From: an uncultured Ignavibacteria bacterium
GTDB lineage: Bacteria > Bacteroidota > Ignavibacteria > SZUA-365
Assembly (NCBI GenBank): GCA_913061095.1
Contig: CAJXVM010000001.1
Span: forward strand, 310,001 to 374,000
DNA: 64,000 bases
Reading direction: 5' to 3'
Position 1 is the stretch's first letter; each line of letters opens with the position of its first letter. The position numbers and the translations under genes are program-made. The notes below the pieces were generated by a model. It did no database searches. It saw only the letters and a program-made list of their open reading frames with translations, and was not told the DNA's origin. Below, one piece after another: positions 37,058 to 46,174 of this stretch.

Positions 37058-37206
37058 GACGTTTTTCCTTGCGTGAATGGTGACATGCACTGTAGTTTCG
37101 GGTATTGGACATCGGTGCCTGGCGGCCGGTTTAACTCCGGGCTTCAGTCCGGCCGCAGCCACCGCCACGACATATCAGGGGAGAGCACGCAACGACACAG
37201 GATATC

Positions 37207-37659
37207 ATGCAGCACAACGCAGCCACATTCCGTTCCAACAAACGCGACCTGCGATCGACACTGCAGCTGCTGATCGTGCTCGCGGTCATCGCCGGCGGAA
37301 CGTTTCTCCATACATCGGTGCTCACATCCGTCACCTACGAAGTGAACATCGATCCGCCGATTCTGTATGCCGGCAGCGCCGACTCGGCCCTGCTGCGCGT
37401 CCACGGTGTCAACCGTCTCGGAGGCGCCGTCCCCTTCTCACAGCCCCGCATCGCGGTCGACATACACGACGGACACGGTCTCGTCGACATGGAACCGAGC
37501 CCTGACAGTACAGTCTACATCCTGCGACCACACGACCGCGCCGGACTCGTGCAGCTGCGCGTGCGCACGAACGCCTGGCCCTTTCCCATGCTCGCCAGCA
37601 TACGCATCACCGCGCCGCTGGCGGCGCATTGTACCCACGACGACAGGAGGCTGCAATGA
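37207..37659 (+). CDS. Membrane-anchored hypothetical protein (150 aa)
   Basis: No family recognised. The 150-residue product has one N-terminal membrane helix (LQLLIVLAVIAGGTFLH, around residues 19-35). A predicted beta-sandwich-like extracytoplasmic domain follows (EVNIDPPILYAGSADSALLRVHGVN..., resembling an Ig/invasin-like fold by strand pattern only). Its stop codon overlaps the asparaginase ATG (ATGA), so the two are translationally coupled. That argues it is a real gene. Confidence 0.6.
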   Translation: MQHNAATFRSNKRDLRSTLQLLIVLAVIAGGTFLHTSVLTSVTYEVNIDPPILYAGSADSALLRVHGVNRLGGAVPFSQPRIAVDIHDGHGLVDMEPSPDSTVYILRPHDRAGLVQLRVRTNAWPFPMLASIRITAPLAAHCTHDDRRLQ

Positions 37660-38633
37660 ACTGCGTTTCCATGGTCTTCACCGGCGGCACGATCTCGATG
37701 ACGATCGATCCGCAGTCCGGTGGAGCGGTACCCTCGCTCTCAGGCGATCAGATTCTCTCCCGGCTCGATGACATCCGGGACATCGGCGATATTCGCTACC
37801 GCGAGTTCGGCAAGTATCCCGGACCGCACATCACCCCGCTGATGATGCGCGATATCGCCCTGCTCGTTCAGGAGGAAGCGGCGCGTGACGATACCGCCGG
37901 CGTCATCGTGACCCACGGCACCGATACCCTCGAAGAGACGGCGTACTATCTGGATCTCGTCATCGATACCGACAAACCCGTGATCCTCGTCGGGGCGATG
38001 AATCATTCGGAGGATCCGGCCTGGGACGGACCGGCAAATATCCGCGACGCCATGCTCGCCGTGCTCTCGGGACAGTTCCGCGGGCTGGGCGTGCTTACCT
38101 GCCTGAGTGGGGAGATCAACGCCGCAAGCGAGGTGACCAAAACGCATACGCTGCAGCGAGATACATTCATGAGCTTCGACTTCGGTCCGGTGGGAAGGAT
38201 TTTCGAGGGACGTCCGGTATTCCTGCGCAGACCGTTCATCCATGATTCCGTGGGGATGGTGGATCCTGTTGAGCCCGTGCACCTGGTGAAGTGCTACGCG
38301 GGTATGGATGCGTCTCCCTTTCGACACTGCATTGACAGCGGCGTCCGGGGACTCGTCGTGGAGGCCATGGGCACGGGCAACGTGCCGCCACCCGCCTATG
38401 ACGGTATCGTCGAGGTGCTCGGGCGCGGCATCCCCGTCGTGCTCGTTTCGCGCTGTCCGCGCGGCAGCACGGATGACGTCTACGGGTATTACGGCGCCGG
38501 ACGCAATCTGCATCGGGCGGGCGTGATTTTTGCCCGCTACCTGAACGGACAGAAAGCGCGCATCAAGCTCATGCTGTCGCTGGCACGCAGCACCGAACGT
38601 GAAGCCATCCGGCGCATGTTCGAGGGGACGTAG
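37656..38633 (+). CDS. L-asparaginase (type I/II family)
   Basis: This enzyme hydrolyses asparagine (or glutamine) to aspartate and ammonia. The 325-residue protein has both catalytic threonine motifs: FTGGTISM (Thr12) and VTHGTDTLEETAYYL (Thr89-Asp90). It also has the conserved VILVGAMN and DGPANIRDA segments. No signal peptide is present, so it is cytoplasmic. AGGAGG stands five bases before the ATG. The upstream gene overlaps it, and a terminator belonging to the opposite-strand gene lies just after its stop. Confidence 0.93.
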   Translation: MNCVSMVFTGGTISMTIDPQSGGAVPSLSGDQILSRLDDIRDIGDIRYREFGKYPGPHITPLMMRDIALLVQEEAARDDTAGVIVTHGTDTLEETAYYLDLVIDTDKPVILVGAMNHSEDPAWDGPANIRDAMLAVLSGQFRGLGVLTCLSGEINAASEVTKTHTLQRDTFMSFDFGPVGRIFEGRPVFLRRPFIHDSVGMVDPVEPVHLVKCYAGMDASPFRHCIDSGVRGLVVEAMGTGNVPPPAYDGIVEVLGRGIPVVLVSRCPRGSTDDVYGYYGAGRNLHRAGVIFARYLNGQKARIKLMLSLARSTEREAIRRMFEGT

Positions 38634-38640
38634 ATTTCAG

Positions 38641-38669
38641 AAAAAAAAAGACAGGCCCGAAGGCCTGTC
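38641..38669 (-). terminator. Rho-independent terminator of the DUF4835 gene
   Basis: On the minus strand, an 8-bp stem with a UUCG tetraloop (38669-38650) is followed by a run of nine T. It lies 38 bases after the stop of the DUF4835 gene. Confidence 0.93.
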
Positions 38670-38706
38670 CGGATACATATCAAACTTTTAGGGAGAAATC
38701 ACGATG

Positions 38707-39609
38707 TCAGAACGTGCAATTGCGGTACACCTGCTGCCGCGCGGGATCGACCTGCGCCATCACATTCATGATCTTGTCGCGCTTCGCGTATCCCTCCAGC
38801 AGCTTGCAGAATTCGCTGCTCTTCGCTTCGAGCCACATGTTGAGGAGAATGGACCTGCGGCTCGTGCGCGCGAGCACATCCGCCACCTTTTCCAGCGCCT
38901 TGTGAATCGCGCGCTGTGCGAACTCCGGCTCCGTCGGCAGGAAATCAAGTCCCTCGTAGTAGTACCAGTACAGCGCTTCGCGGAATTGTTCGTTCTGCGC
39001 ATTCATCAGCTCGGAAATGAAATTCATCCGGCTGTACTGGTTCGACTGTCCCTGCCACTCGCCTGCCTGCCGCGAGGTCTGCGAGCGCTGCGCGATCGTG
39101 AGCGCGGTCTGGTAGTACTCCGATCCGGCCAGCGGCTCATAGCTGTCAAAATCCATGCCGAGAATCAGGTACATGTAAAAGTCGAGGAAACTCGCAATGT
39201 CGTTGTACTGGTATTCGTCATGGGTAATGGGCTGTCCCTTGATGTAGCTGAAGGACCACTGCGCATCCATCACGCGAAGGATCAGCGATGTCTCGTTCGT
39301 CGGCGTGCCGTCCTTCCAGATGCGGCGCTGTGCATCGACGACGACCTGGGCGCTGAATTCCCCGCCGTCGGTGCCCGACATGAAATTGATGCTCATACGC
39401 ACCGGGATGCGATCGCCGTAGAATTCCACCTCCGTCCAGCGGTGATTGTTCACGTAGTCGAGCACTTTCTGCTCAAACTCCGAGAGATAATCCTTCTGCG
39501 ACGGCGTGAGAATATCCATCGTGACTTCGGTGATCAGTTCGATTTCCTGTGCGCGCGCGGGGAGCAGCGGCAGCAGGAGCAGCAGTGTCAGAACGGCAAG
39601 GTTTCGCAT
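38707..39609 (-). CDS. DUF4835 family protein (PorD-like, T9SS-associated)
   Basis: This is a 300-residue exported protein. The signal peptide (MRNLAVLTLLLLLPLLPARAQ, in part) is followed by the domain typical of Bacteroidota DUF4835: EIELITEVTMDI, FEQKVLDYVNNHRWTE, SIKGQPITHDEYQYNDIASFLDFYMYLILGMDFDSYEP and a C-terminal KLLEGYAKRDKIMNVMAQVDP. I recall this family being annotated as PorD of the type IX secretion system; the link is less certain than the family match. An upstream ATG at 39633 is possible. Its 5' end lies only 15 bases from that of the divergent PorV-like gene. Confidence 0.8.
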   Translation of the reverse strand: MRNLAVLTLLLLLPLLPARAQEIELITEVTMDILTPSQKDYLSEFEQKVLDYVNNHRWTEVEFYGDRIPVRMSINFMSGTDGGEFSAQVVVDAQRRIWKDGTPTNETSLILRVMDAQWSFSYIKGQPITHDEYQYNDIASFLDFYMYLILGMDFDSYEPLAGSEYYQTALTIAQRSQTSRQAGEWQGQSNQYSRMNFISELMNAQNEQFREALYWYYYEGLDFLPTEPEFAQRAIHKALEKVADVLARTSRRSILLNMWLEAKSSEFCKLLEGYAKRDKIMNVMAQVDPARQQVYRNCTF

Positions 39610-39624
39610 GTCAAAGAGTCGACC

Positions 39625-40482
39625 GTGTCTCATGATGATTATCGTTCCAAGATAGAAAAAACACGCTGGGGCGGCAAGGTACTGTGCAGTATACTGTCTT
39701 TGTTCACCATGCTCGCTGCCGCACTGCCGGTGACCGCGGGTGGCGACCTGCGCGAACCGCCCCCGCAGAGCGCCGGGATGGCCGGCAGCGGTTGTGCGCT
39801 GCCCGGAATCGGACTCACGGCTTTGAATCCCGCCCTGATCACCTGGGAAAAAACCGGCGGTGCGGTGTACTGGACGCCGTCGCGTTTTGGCATGACGGAG
39901 CTCGGTGCGATGGCGATTGAATGGAATCAGGGTTTTTCGGGATTCACCGCCGGTGCGGCACTCCAGCGTTTCGGATACGACGTATACAGCGAACACCGCC
40001 TCGATGTTTCCGCTGGCATGCGGGTCGGAGGCGGACTCGCCCTCGGTATACGTGGTGTGCTGCACACCGTGCACATCGAGCGGTACGGCAGCACGGCGGC
40101 CGCGGGGCTCGATGCAGGACTGCTCTTCTCTCCCGCTGAACGCTGGCATGCCGGTGCGTCCGTCCGCCACATCGCCGGCGGCGCCTTTGCCGACGGTGAA
40201 GAGCTGCCGCTGCAGATGCGCCTCGGAGTAGCCTGGTCCGTGAGCAATCTGCGTCTCGCCTGTGATTTGGAAAAGGATGCACGGTATCCGCTCACGGTCC
40301 GGACGGGAGTGGAGTTTCGTCCCGCGAAGGTGCTCGCCCTGCGTATCGGCGCGGTCAACACGCCTGCGACGTTTACCGCCGGGGCGGGATTGCTGCTGTC
40401 TTCCGTGCAGGCACAGTATGCCGTCAGCGTGCATCCCGAGCTGGGCTGGACACACTCCATCGGCATTGGATTTCAACCGTGA
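39625..40482 (+). CDS. PorV/PorQ-like outer-membrane beta-barrel protein
   Basis: This is a secreted barrel of about 285 residues. The mature start resembles the PorV/PorQ and UPF0164 family (SAGMAGSGCALPGIGLTALNPALI, then WEKTGGAVYWTPSRFGMTEL). Strands with alternating hydrophobics run to the C-terminus (GWTHSIGIGFQP). These proteins act in or near T9SS or as FadL-type channels. The start is uncertain. A signal-peptide-like stretch (KTRWGGKVLCSILSLFTMLAAAL) is preceded in frame only by GTG 39625, with no strong ribosome site. ATG 39709 would cut away most of the signal. Confidence 0.65.
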   Translation: MSHDDYRSKIEKTRWGGKVLCSILSLFTMLAAALPVTAGGDLREPPPQSAGMAGSGCALPGIGLTALNPALITWEKTGGAVYWTPSRFGMTELGAMAIEWNQGFSGFTAGAALQRFGYDVYSEHRLDVSAGMRVGGGLALGIRGVLHTVHIERYGSTAAAGLDAGLLFSPAERWHAGASVRHIAGGAFADGEELPLQMRLGVAWSVSNLRLACDLEKDARYPLTVRTGVEFRPAKVLALRIGAVNTPATFTAGAGLLLSSVQAQYAVSVHPELGWTHSIGIGFQP

Positions 40483-40585
40483 CGGCTCGTATCTTTCCTG
40501 TCTCTCCGCGTTTTCCGGGCGTCAGCGCGGGCGGTCATTCGCCATACAGGCTCCCATTCGTTTCACAAGCTCCAGGAGTGCCGGC

Positions 40586-41368
40586 ATGGAATACACGAAC
40601 CTGCTGTACGAAGAAGATCAGCGTATCGCGCAGATCACCATCAATCGTCCCGACAAACTCAATGCGCTCAATCACGACACCCTCGTCGAACTGAAAGATG
40701 CCGTGCTCACGGCGAACGGCAGTGACACGGTCGACGTCATTATCATCACCGGTTCCGGGGAAAAGGCGTTTGTCGCAGGAGCCGATATCGGCGAACTCTC
40801 TGCCCAGGATGCCGTGCGCGGACAGCGCTTCGCCCTCTTCGGACAGGATGTCTTCACGACCGTCGAACAGTCGGCAAAGCCGGTGATCGCCGCCGTCAAC
40901 GGATTCGCTCTCGGCGGCGGATGTGAACTCGCCCTCGCCTGCCATATCCGCATTGCCGCGGAAAACGCCCGCTTCGGCCAGCCCGAGGTGAATCTCGGCG
41001 TCATCCCGGGATATGGCGGCACGCAGCGCCTCGCGCGTATCGTCGGACAGGGACGCGCCGCTGAACTGATCCTCACCGGTGACATGGTCGACGCAAAGGA
41101 AGCACATCGTATCGGCCTCGCCAATCGCCTCGCGGACAAGGGGGAAGCGCTGAACACCGCCCGTGAGATGGCCGGGAAAATCATCTCGAAGGGACAGGTC
41201 GCCGTGAGGCTTTCGCTGGAAGCGCTGCGCTGCGTTCCGCAGATGGGGCTTCGTGAAGGACTCGCCACCGAGGCCGCTCTGTTCGGCATTGCCTGCGGCA
41301 CAGAGGACTTCAAGGAAGGCACGGCTGCATTCCTGGACAAGCGGAAGCCGGACTTCACGGGCAAATGA
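40586..41368 (+). CDS. Enoyl-CoA hydratase/isomerase (crotonase)
   Basis: This is a cytoplasmic crotonase-fold enzyme of 260 residues, hydrating enoyl-CoA in beta-oxidation or a related pathway. It has the oxyanion motif AFVAGADIGEL, GFALGGGCELALACH (first catalytic Glu) and FGQPEVNLGVIPGYGGTQRL (second catalytic Glu), so the hydratase residues are intact. An AGGAG site precedes the ATG. It overlaps the next gene by ATGA, an odd partnership with a deacetylase-like membrane protein. Confidence 0.92.
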   Translation: MEYTNLLYEEDQRIAQITINRPDKLNALNHDTLVELKDAVLTANGSDTVDVIIITGSGEKAFVAGADIGELSAQDAVRGQRFALFGQDVFTTVEQSAKPVIAAVNGFALGGGCELALACHIRIAAENARFGQPEVNLGVIPGYGGTQRLARIVGQGRAAELILTGDMVDAKEAHRIGLANRLADKGEALNTAREMAGKIISKGQVAVRLSLEALRCVPQMGLREGLATEAALFGIACGTEDFKEGTAAFLDKRKPDFTGK

Positions 41369-42471
41369 GCCGTAAAGACTTCGACGAACAATACGAAGAA
41401 CAGTATTTCTCCTACTCCGGCGACAGCCGGACGAAAGACCCCGGTCTGCGCCGCCGCATGTGGATCGCCGGCCTCCTCGTGGTCAGTATCGTCGTGCTGT
41501 TCGTCGCGGACCGGTATGTCACACTCGTTCAGCCGAATATCGAGCGCATCCAGACGCAGCGGGATTTTCAGTCCGTCAAAAGCCTGGAAAACGATGTCCG
41601 CAAAGTGCTCGATGACTTCGGCATTCAGCAGGAATGGGTGCGTGAGCGCAGCATCGATATCGAGGAGATCGGTCACGTGCGGGATCTCTGGCTGATCCGC
41701 GTTCCGCACGATCTCCCGCTTGCCTCGGTCAATCTTGATCTGAAAGCCATCGTTGAGCAATACGGCGGCAAGGCTTTCGCCGTGGAAAACACGCGCAAGG
41801 CGCGCATTGCGCTGCATATCACGTTTCGCGGAAAGGTGCGGTATTCCCTCCTCTTCATGCCGACACCGGAGGTGAGCCGCGAGGCGGGCAGCATCGCCCT
41901 GCTCGTCGACGGCATCGATGATGCGCCGGATGGTGAAATCGAGCGCTACCTCGCATCACGCGAGCCGATCGCCTGCATCATCGAACCGCACAAAGACAAT
42001 ATCCCGCTGCATACGCAGCTTCGGAAACATCAGAAAGACGTGGTGCTGCATCTTCATTTCCGTCCCGTCACCGAGCAGGAATCCCGCTTCGAACTCGCGG
42101 AGGATCTCGGTGAGGAGGAACTTGCGAGTCATCTGCATTTCATCATCAGAAATTTTCCCGGCAGCAGCTACTACTATGTGACTTCGGAACGGGCGCTCGG
42201 GCTGCATTCCCGTAAGGTGGACGACATCATGCATTCGCTCGGACTGCAGAAACTGGAAAGTGCGACGCTCGCCTATATCGACCGCGGATCCCGGGAATCC
42301 GTCATGAGCGCGCGCATGAACGACATCGCGGCCCTTTCAGTGCGCGAAGGCACTTCCATCGGCGTCGTCGAACTGCGCGACGGCATCATGGGCTTTCTCA
42401 ATGATGAAATGACCCGGCTCCGGAAAAAGGGATTCGATTTCGTGCGCCTGCGGCGGGTGCTGAAGGACTGA
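41365..42471 (+). CDS. Membrane-anchored divergent polysaccharide deacetylase-like protein
   Basis: This 368-residue protein has an acidic cytoplasmic N-terminus, one membrane helix (MWIAGLLVVSIVVLFVADRY, about residues 32-52), a helical stretch and then a predicted beta/alpha barrel. The latter shows IALLVDGIDDAPDGEIERYLA, PIACIIEPHKDN and DVVLHLHFRP, similar in pattern to the divergent polysaccharide deacetylase family. The canonical deacetylase metal triad is not clearly intact. Family match is by eye and moderate. It overlaps the crotonase gene as ATGA. Confidence 0.55.
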   Translation: MSRKDFDEQYEEQYFSYSGDSRTKDPGLRRRMWIAGLLVVSIVVLFVADRYVTLVQPNIERIQTQRDFQSVKSLENDVRKVLDDFGIQQEWVRERSIDIEEIGHVRDLWLIRVPHDLPLASVNLDLKAIVEQYGGKAFAVENTRKARIALHITFRGKVRYSLLFMPTPEVSREAGSIALLVDGIDDAPDGEIERYLASREPIACIIEPHKDNIPLHTQLRKHQKDVVLHLHFRPVTEQESRFELAEDLGEEELASHLHFIIRNFPGSSYYYVTSERALGLHSRKVDDIMHSLGLQKLESATLAYIDRGSRESVMSARMNDIAALSVREGTSIGVVELRDGIMGFLNDEMTRLRKKGFDFVRLRRVLKD

Positions 42472-42480
42472 ATATTGCCC

Positions 42481-42509
42481 TTGTCCGCTGTCACGGCCTC
42501 ACGTAGATT
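42481..42509 (+). promoter_or_regulatory. Candidate promoter of the DUF5683-like gene
   Basis: TTGTCC (42481-42486), a 17-base spacer, then TAGATT (42504-42509), about 37 bases before the ATG at 42547. Found by eye. Confidence 0.4.
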
Positions 42510-42546
42510 GGTTGACAACTGAATCAGACGAACACAAGGAAAGACA

Positions 42547-43386
42547 ATGCGTTACGCATTCCGCTTCAAGACGCTTCCCTTCACGCTGCTTGCATTCTGC
42601 CTGTCCGCAGCCACGGCGCTGGCGCAGCTGCCGACACCTCCGTCCACCGCCGTTCCCGGCGTTGGGAATGCAGCCATCGATCATGCTTCGGACCTCAAAT
42701 ACGATCCGCAGGCATCATTTTCGCAGGTGTATGAGCGGACCTACGCGAGGAGCAGTGGCAGCGATCTTTCCATTCCCCTGGTCAACGAGACGACAATGGA
42801 ATCCAAGTCCGGCTTCCTCGCTGTGATGTACTCACTCGTCCTCCCCGGAATGGGGGAGTTATACGCGGGGCGCTTCGACCGGGGCAAGTATCCTCTGATT
42901 ACCGAGGCGGGACTCTGGCTCGGCCTGATCGGCGTCAATTCCTACGGGAACTGGGTGGAAGATGACGCGCGCACGTATGCGATCCAGCACGCAGGCATCG
43001 ATCCCGCAGGCAAGGACGACAAGTTCTTCGTGAATATTGAAAACTATGTGGATCTTGCGGATTACAACAACCAGCGTCTTATCGAGAGACGGCTCGACGA
43101 GGTGTATCCCGACGAGGAAACATGGCGGTGGTCATGGGACAGCGAAGCGCATCGCCTCGACTACAAGGATCAGCGTATTTTCGCCGACGAGCTGCATAAT
43201 GCCGTGACGTTTTTTGTGCTCGGCATGGTCGCAAACCGCATCTGGAGCGCCATTCAGGCCGGTGTCGCCGTCAGACAGCACAACGCCTCCCTCGCGCAGC
43301 GCCTGCTCGGAATGCCCTCCATGCACGCACGGCTGACGGCCGTCAATGGCAGAACAGACGGGATGCAATTTGTTTTTCAGTGGTAG
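42547..43386 (+). CDS. DUF5683-like exported protein
   Basis: This is a 279-residue protein with a signal peptide (ending ...ATALAQ) and a central hydrophobic block SLVLPGMGELYAGRFDRGKYPLITEAGLWLGLIGV. That matches the 'final assembly of outer-membrane/DUF5683' pattern common in Bacteroidota (PGxGxxYxGxxxRG). The block is given to locate it at about residues 98-132. A second hydrophobic helix precedes the C-terminus. Function unknown; probably an envelope protein. AAGGAAAG lies 5 bases before the ATG. Confidence 0.6.
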   Translation: MRYAFRFKTLPFTLLAFCLSAATALAQLPTPPSTAVPGVGNAAIDHASDLKYDPQASFSQVYERTYARSSGSDLSIPLVNETTMESKSGFLAVMYSLVLPGMGELYAGRFDRGKYPLITEAGLWLGLIGVNSYGNWVEDDARTYAIQHAGIDPAGKDDKFFVNIENYVDLADYNNQRLIERRLDEVYPDEETWRWSWDSEAHRLDYKDQRIFADELHNAVTFFVLGMVANRIWSAIQAGVAVRQHNASLAQRLLGMPSMHARLTAVNGRTDGMQFVFQW

Positions 43387-43408
43387 TGGGCTTTGAGCCA
43401 GCCAACGG

Positions 43409-44416
43409 CTATCTGCTCTCTCCCAGTGCTTTGCAGAAGCGTTCGGCGATTCTGTCCTTCAACTCTCCCAGATCTCCATTCCTCACCCGCGCACCGGAGG
43501 CAAGCCGGTGTCCCCCGCCGCCAAACTCCGCGGCAATGTCGTTGACCGCGATTTCCCCGCGTGAACGAAAACTGATTTTCCATCCCTCATCGAGCTGTGT
43601 CAGCAGCGCCGTCACCTCGACGCCGCGAATGGCCAGGCCGTAATTGACGATATTCTCGATATCCTCCACCGTGGTACCGGTCTCCACGAACATTTCCCGC
43701 GTCACGGCAAGAAGGCTCGCGCGGCCGTCACAACGGCGTTCGATGCCGGCGAGAATGCGGCCGAGCAGCATCGTACGCTCGATGGGATAATCGTCATAGA
43801 TGCGGCGGTGAATGGACATCGGTTCGATGCCGGTTTCCAGAAGATCCGCCGTGATGCGGTGCAGCCGCGGCGTCGTGCGCTCGAAGCGGAAAGACCCCGT
43901 GTCTGTCACAATACCGACGTACAGTGCCAGCGCGGTGTGCCGGTCGATGTCAAAACCGGCATGCGCGAGTATATCATACACGATTTCAGCCGTCGAAGAC
44001 GCCTCGGTGACTGTCAGGTATCCGTCTGCGAAGGGACGGGGATGAAGATGGTGGTCGATAACGACGCGCTGCCCTCTGCCCCCGAGCATACTCTCTTCCA
44101 TTTCGCGGACGCGGTCAGACTGGTTGAAATCAAGGCAGAGAATCACATCCGCATCCAGCAGTACGTCGCGGTGCGCCGCGGCATCCCATGTTTCGAACAT
44201 GCTGTCATCGTCGAGCAGCGAGAGATTCTCCGGCACGGGATCGGCATTGATGATGCGAACATCCACACCGCGGGATGAGAGGAATGTGAACATCGCGGCC
44301 TCACTGCCCAGGGCGTCGCCGTCGGGATTGACATGCGTCGTCAGCACAACGCGCGAGGCACCGCTCAGCGTCTCGAGCAGTGCGGGAATGTCAATGTACG
44401 GAAGGGTGTCGCTCAT
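43409..44416 (-). CDS. nrnA: Bifunctional oligoribonuclease/PAP phosphatase NrnA
   Basis: This DHH/DHHA1 phosphoesterase degrades short RNA oligomers (nanoRNA) and 3'-phosphoadenosine 5'-phosphate. The 335-residue protein shows the DHH motif VIDHHLHPRPF, the earlier metal motif TTHVNPDGDALGSEAA, LCLDFNQSDR, and the DHHA1 domain GGGHRLASGARV near the end. It is the last gene of a HAD-ABC-nrnA operon, with 9 bases between it and the ABC gene. Confidence 0.92.
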   Translation of the reverse strand: MSDTLPYIDIPALLETLSGASRVVLTTHVNPDGDALGSEAAMFTFLSSRGVDVRIINADPVPENLSLLDDDSMFETWDAAAHRDVLLDADVILCLDFNQSDRVREMEESMLGGRGQRVVIDHHLHPRPFADGYLTVTEASSTAEIVYDILAHAGFDIDRHTALALYVGIVTDTGSFRFERTTPRLHRITADLLETGIEPMSIHRRIYDDYPIERTMLLGRILAGIERRCDGRASLLAVTREMFVETGTTVEDIENIVNYGLAIRGVEVTALLTQLDEGWKISFRSRGEIAVNDIAAEFGGGGHRLASGARVRNGDLGELKDRIAERFCKALGESR

Positions 44417-44425
44417 ATCCGTCTC

Positions 44426-46174
44426 CTATTCCATCTCCTCGAGTTCCGCGGCCAGCAGCTGCTTCTGGTGCAGGTCCGCATACAGTTTGCCCGCCTCGAC
44501 CAGCGCGTCGTGTGTTCCGGATTCGACGATACGGCCGTCATTGATGACAATGATGTGATCGGCATCCTTGACCGTGGAAATCCGGTGACTGATGAGAATG
44601 CTCGTCCGCTCGTTCATGATGTCTTTCAGCCGCTTCAATATCTCTTCCTCGGTGTGCGTATCCACGGCGGAGAGCGCGTCGTCGAGAATGAGAATGGAGG
44701 GACGCCGCAGCACGGCGCGCGCCAGACTGACACGCTGTTTCTGTCCGCCCGACAGGGTGATGCCCCGCTCGCCGAGCACGGTGTCATAGCCTTCGGGAAA
44801 ATCCCTGATGTCTTTGTCCACCTGCGCGACGCCCGCCGCCCATTCGATCTCCTCCATCCCGGCATCCGCCCTGCCGTAGGCAATGTTGCTGCGCAGTGTA
44901 TCCGAGAACAGGAAGGTTTCCTGTGTGACGTAGGCGATGCTTCCGCGCAGCACGTTGAGCGGGATCTCGCGCACATCGCGTCCGTCGATGCGCAGCGTCC
45001 CCCCGGTAACATCAAAGACGCGCGGAATCAGGTTGACCAGACTGCTTTTTCCCTCCCCGGTGAGACCGATAATGCCGAGCGTGGATCCGGCCGGGATGTG
45101 CAGGTTGATGTCATGCAGCACTTCAGGTCCGTCATCGTCGTAGCGGAACCGCACGTGATCGAAGCGGATCTCGCCTCCGATGGCAGTGATGTCCTGATTC
45201 GTGCGCTCGGTATCACGGACCGCCGGCACGGTGTCGAACACGCGCTCGAGACGCTTCATGGATGCGGAGGCGCGCTGCACGAGATTGACCACCCAGCCGA
45301 TCGCGGCCATCGGCCAGATCAGCATGCCGAGGTAGATGATGAACTGAGTAAGCTCGCCGAGCGAGAGCTTCCCTTCGATCACCTCGAGGCCACCGAGCCA
45401 GATGATGAGGATCACGGAAAGACCGACAAGCAGAACGATCAGCGGCGCAAACAGCGACTGCACACGAATCATCCGCATGTTTTTATGACGGTACGCCTCG
45501 CTCAACTCAAAAAACACCGCCGTTTCGTAGGCTTCACGGAGATAGGCCTTGACGACGCGGATGCCGGAGATGCTCTCCTGTGTGCGCGCGGTCAACGTGC
45601 CGTAGTGATCCTGAATATCCTGGTACCGCCGGTGGATGATGGTGCCGAGGCGGTTCACTCCGTATGAGAGTATCGGTAGCGGAATCAGCGCGTACAGCGT
45701 CAGCATCGGATGGATGCTGAGCATCAGCCCCACGATAATGATGAAATTGAACACGGTGTTCGAGGAATACATGACGGCGGGGCCGACGAACATGCGCACG
45801 GCGGCGATATCGTTGGTCGCATGCGCCATCACTTCGCCCGTACTGAAACGGGAGAAGAATTCCTGCGAAAGCTTTTCGACATGTTGGAAGAAATCGTTGC
45901 GCAGATCGTATTCAATGCGACGCGATACCACGATGATCGTCTGCCGTGTCAGGTAAAGAAACAGACCGCTGAACAGTGCACTGCCGACGATCAGCAGCGC
46001 ATAGCGCAGCAGTGCGTCGGATGTCAGATTCTTCTCGAGCCCGTCGATGGCCTGGCGGATGATCGCGGGGGCAATGACGGCGAAGACCGTCGAGAGGAAG
46101 ATGAACAGAACGCCCCAGACCAGCGTCCTCCGATACTTCCGAAAATACGGCAGCAGCCGCGCGAGCGATTTCAT
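44426..46174 (-). CDS. ABC exporter half-transporter with a degenerate catalytic site
   Basis: This is a 582-residue type IV ABC exporter with six N-terminal membrane helices and a C-terminal nucleotide-binding domain. The NBD has a Walker A variant GLTGEGKSSL, signature LSGGQKQRVSLARA and Walker B SILILDDALSAVD. The residue after Walker B is Asp instead of the catalytic Glu, as in the degenerate subunit of heterodimeric exporters such as TM287/288 and BmrCD. No second half-transporter is adjacent. It starts directly after the HAD gene stop, so the two are coupled. Substrate unknown. Confidence 0.93.
   Translation of the reverse strand: MKSLARLLPYFRKYRRTLVWGVLFIFLSTVFAVIAPAIIRQAIDGLEKNLTSDALLRYALLIVGSALFSGLFLYLTRQTIIVVSRRIEYDLRNDFFQHVEKLSQEFFSRFSTGEVMAHATNDIAAVRMFVGPAVMYSSNTVFNFIIIVGLMLSIHPMLTLYALIPLPILSYGVNRLGTIIHRRYQDIQDHYGTLTARTQESISGIRVVKAYLREAYETAVFFELSEAYRHKNMRMIRVQSLFAPLIVLLVGLSVILIIWLGGLEVIEGKLSLGELTQFIIYLGMLIWPMAAIGWVVNLVQRASASMKRLERVFDTVPAVRDTERTNQDITAIGGEIRFDHVRFRYDDDGPEVLHDINLHIPAGSTLGIIGLTGEGKSSLVNLIPRVFDVTGGTLRIDGRDVREIPLNVLRGSIAYVTQETFLFSDTLRSNIAYGRADAGMEEIEWAAGVAQVDKDIRDFPEGYDTVLGERGITLSGGQKQRVSLARAVLRRPSILILDDALSAVDTHTEEEILKRLKDIMNERTSILISHRISTVKDADHIIVINDGRIVESGTHDALVEAGKLYADLHQKQLLAAELEEME

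Noticed and set aside
37122-37156. 8-bp GC-rich inverted repeat between the Spy-like and 150-residue genes
   Set aside because: Long 19-base loop and no T-run; in GC-rich DNA such repeats are common, so I do not call a terminator or regulator.
38707-40476. Very long overlapping frames on both strands across the DUF4835 and PorV-like genes (589 and 592 codons)
   Set aside because: Both frames run through the opposite-strand gene and their extra halves have arginine/histidine-rich shadow translations. Only the parts with signal peptides and domain patterns are called.
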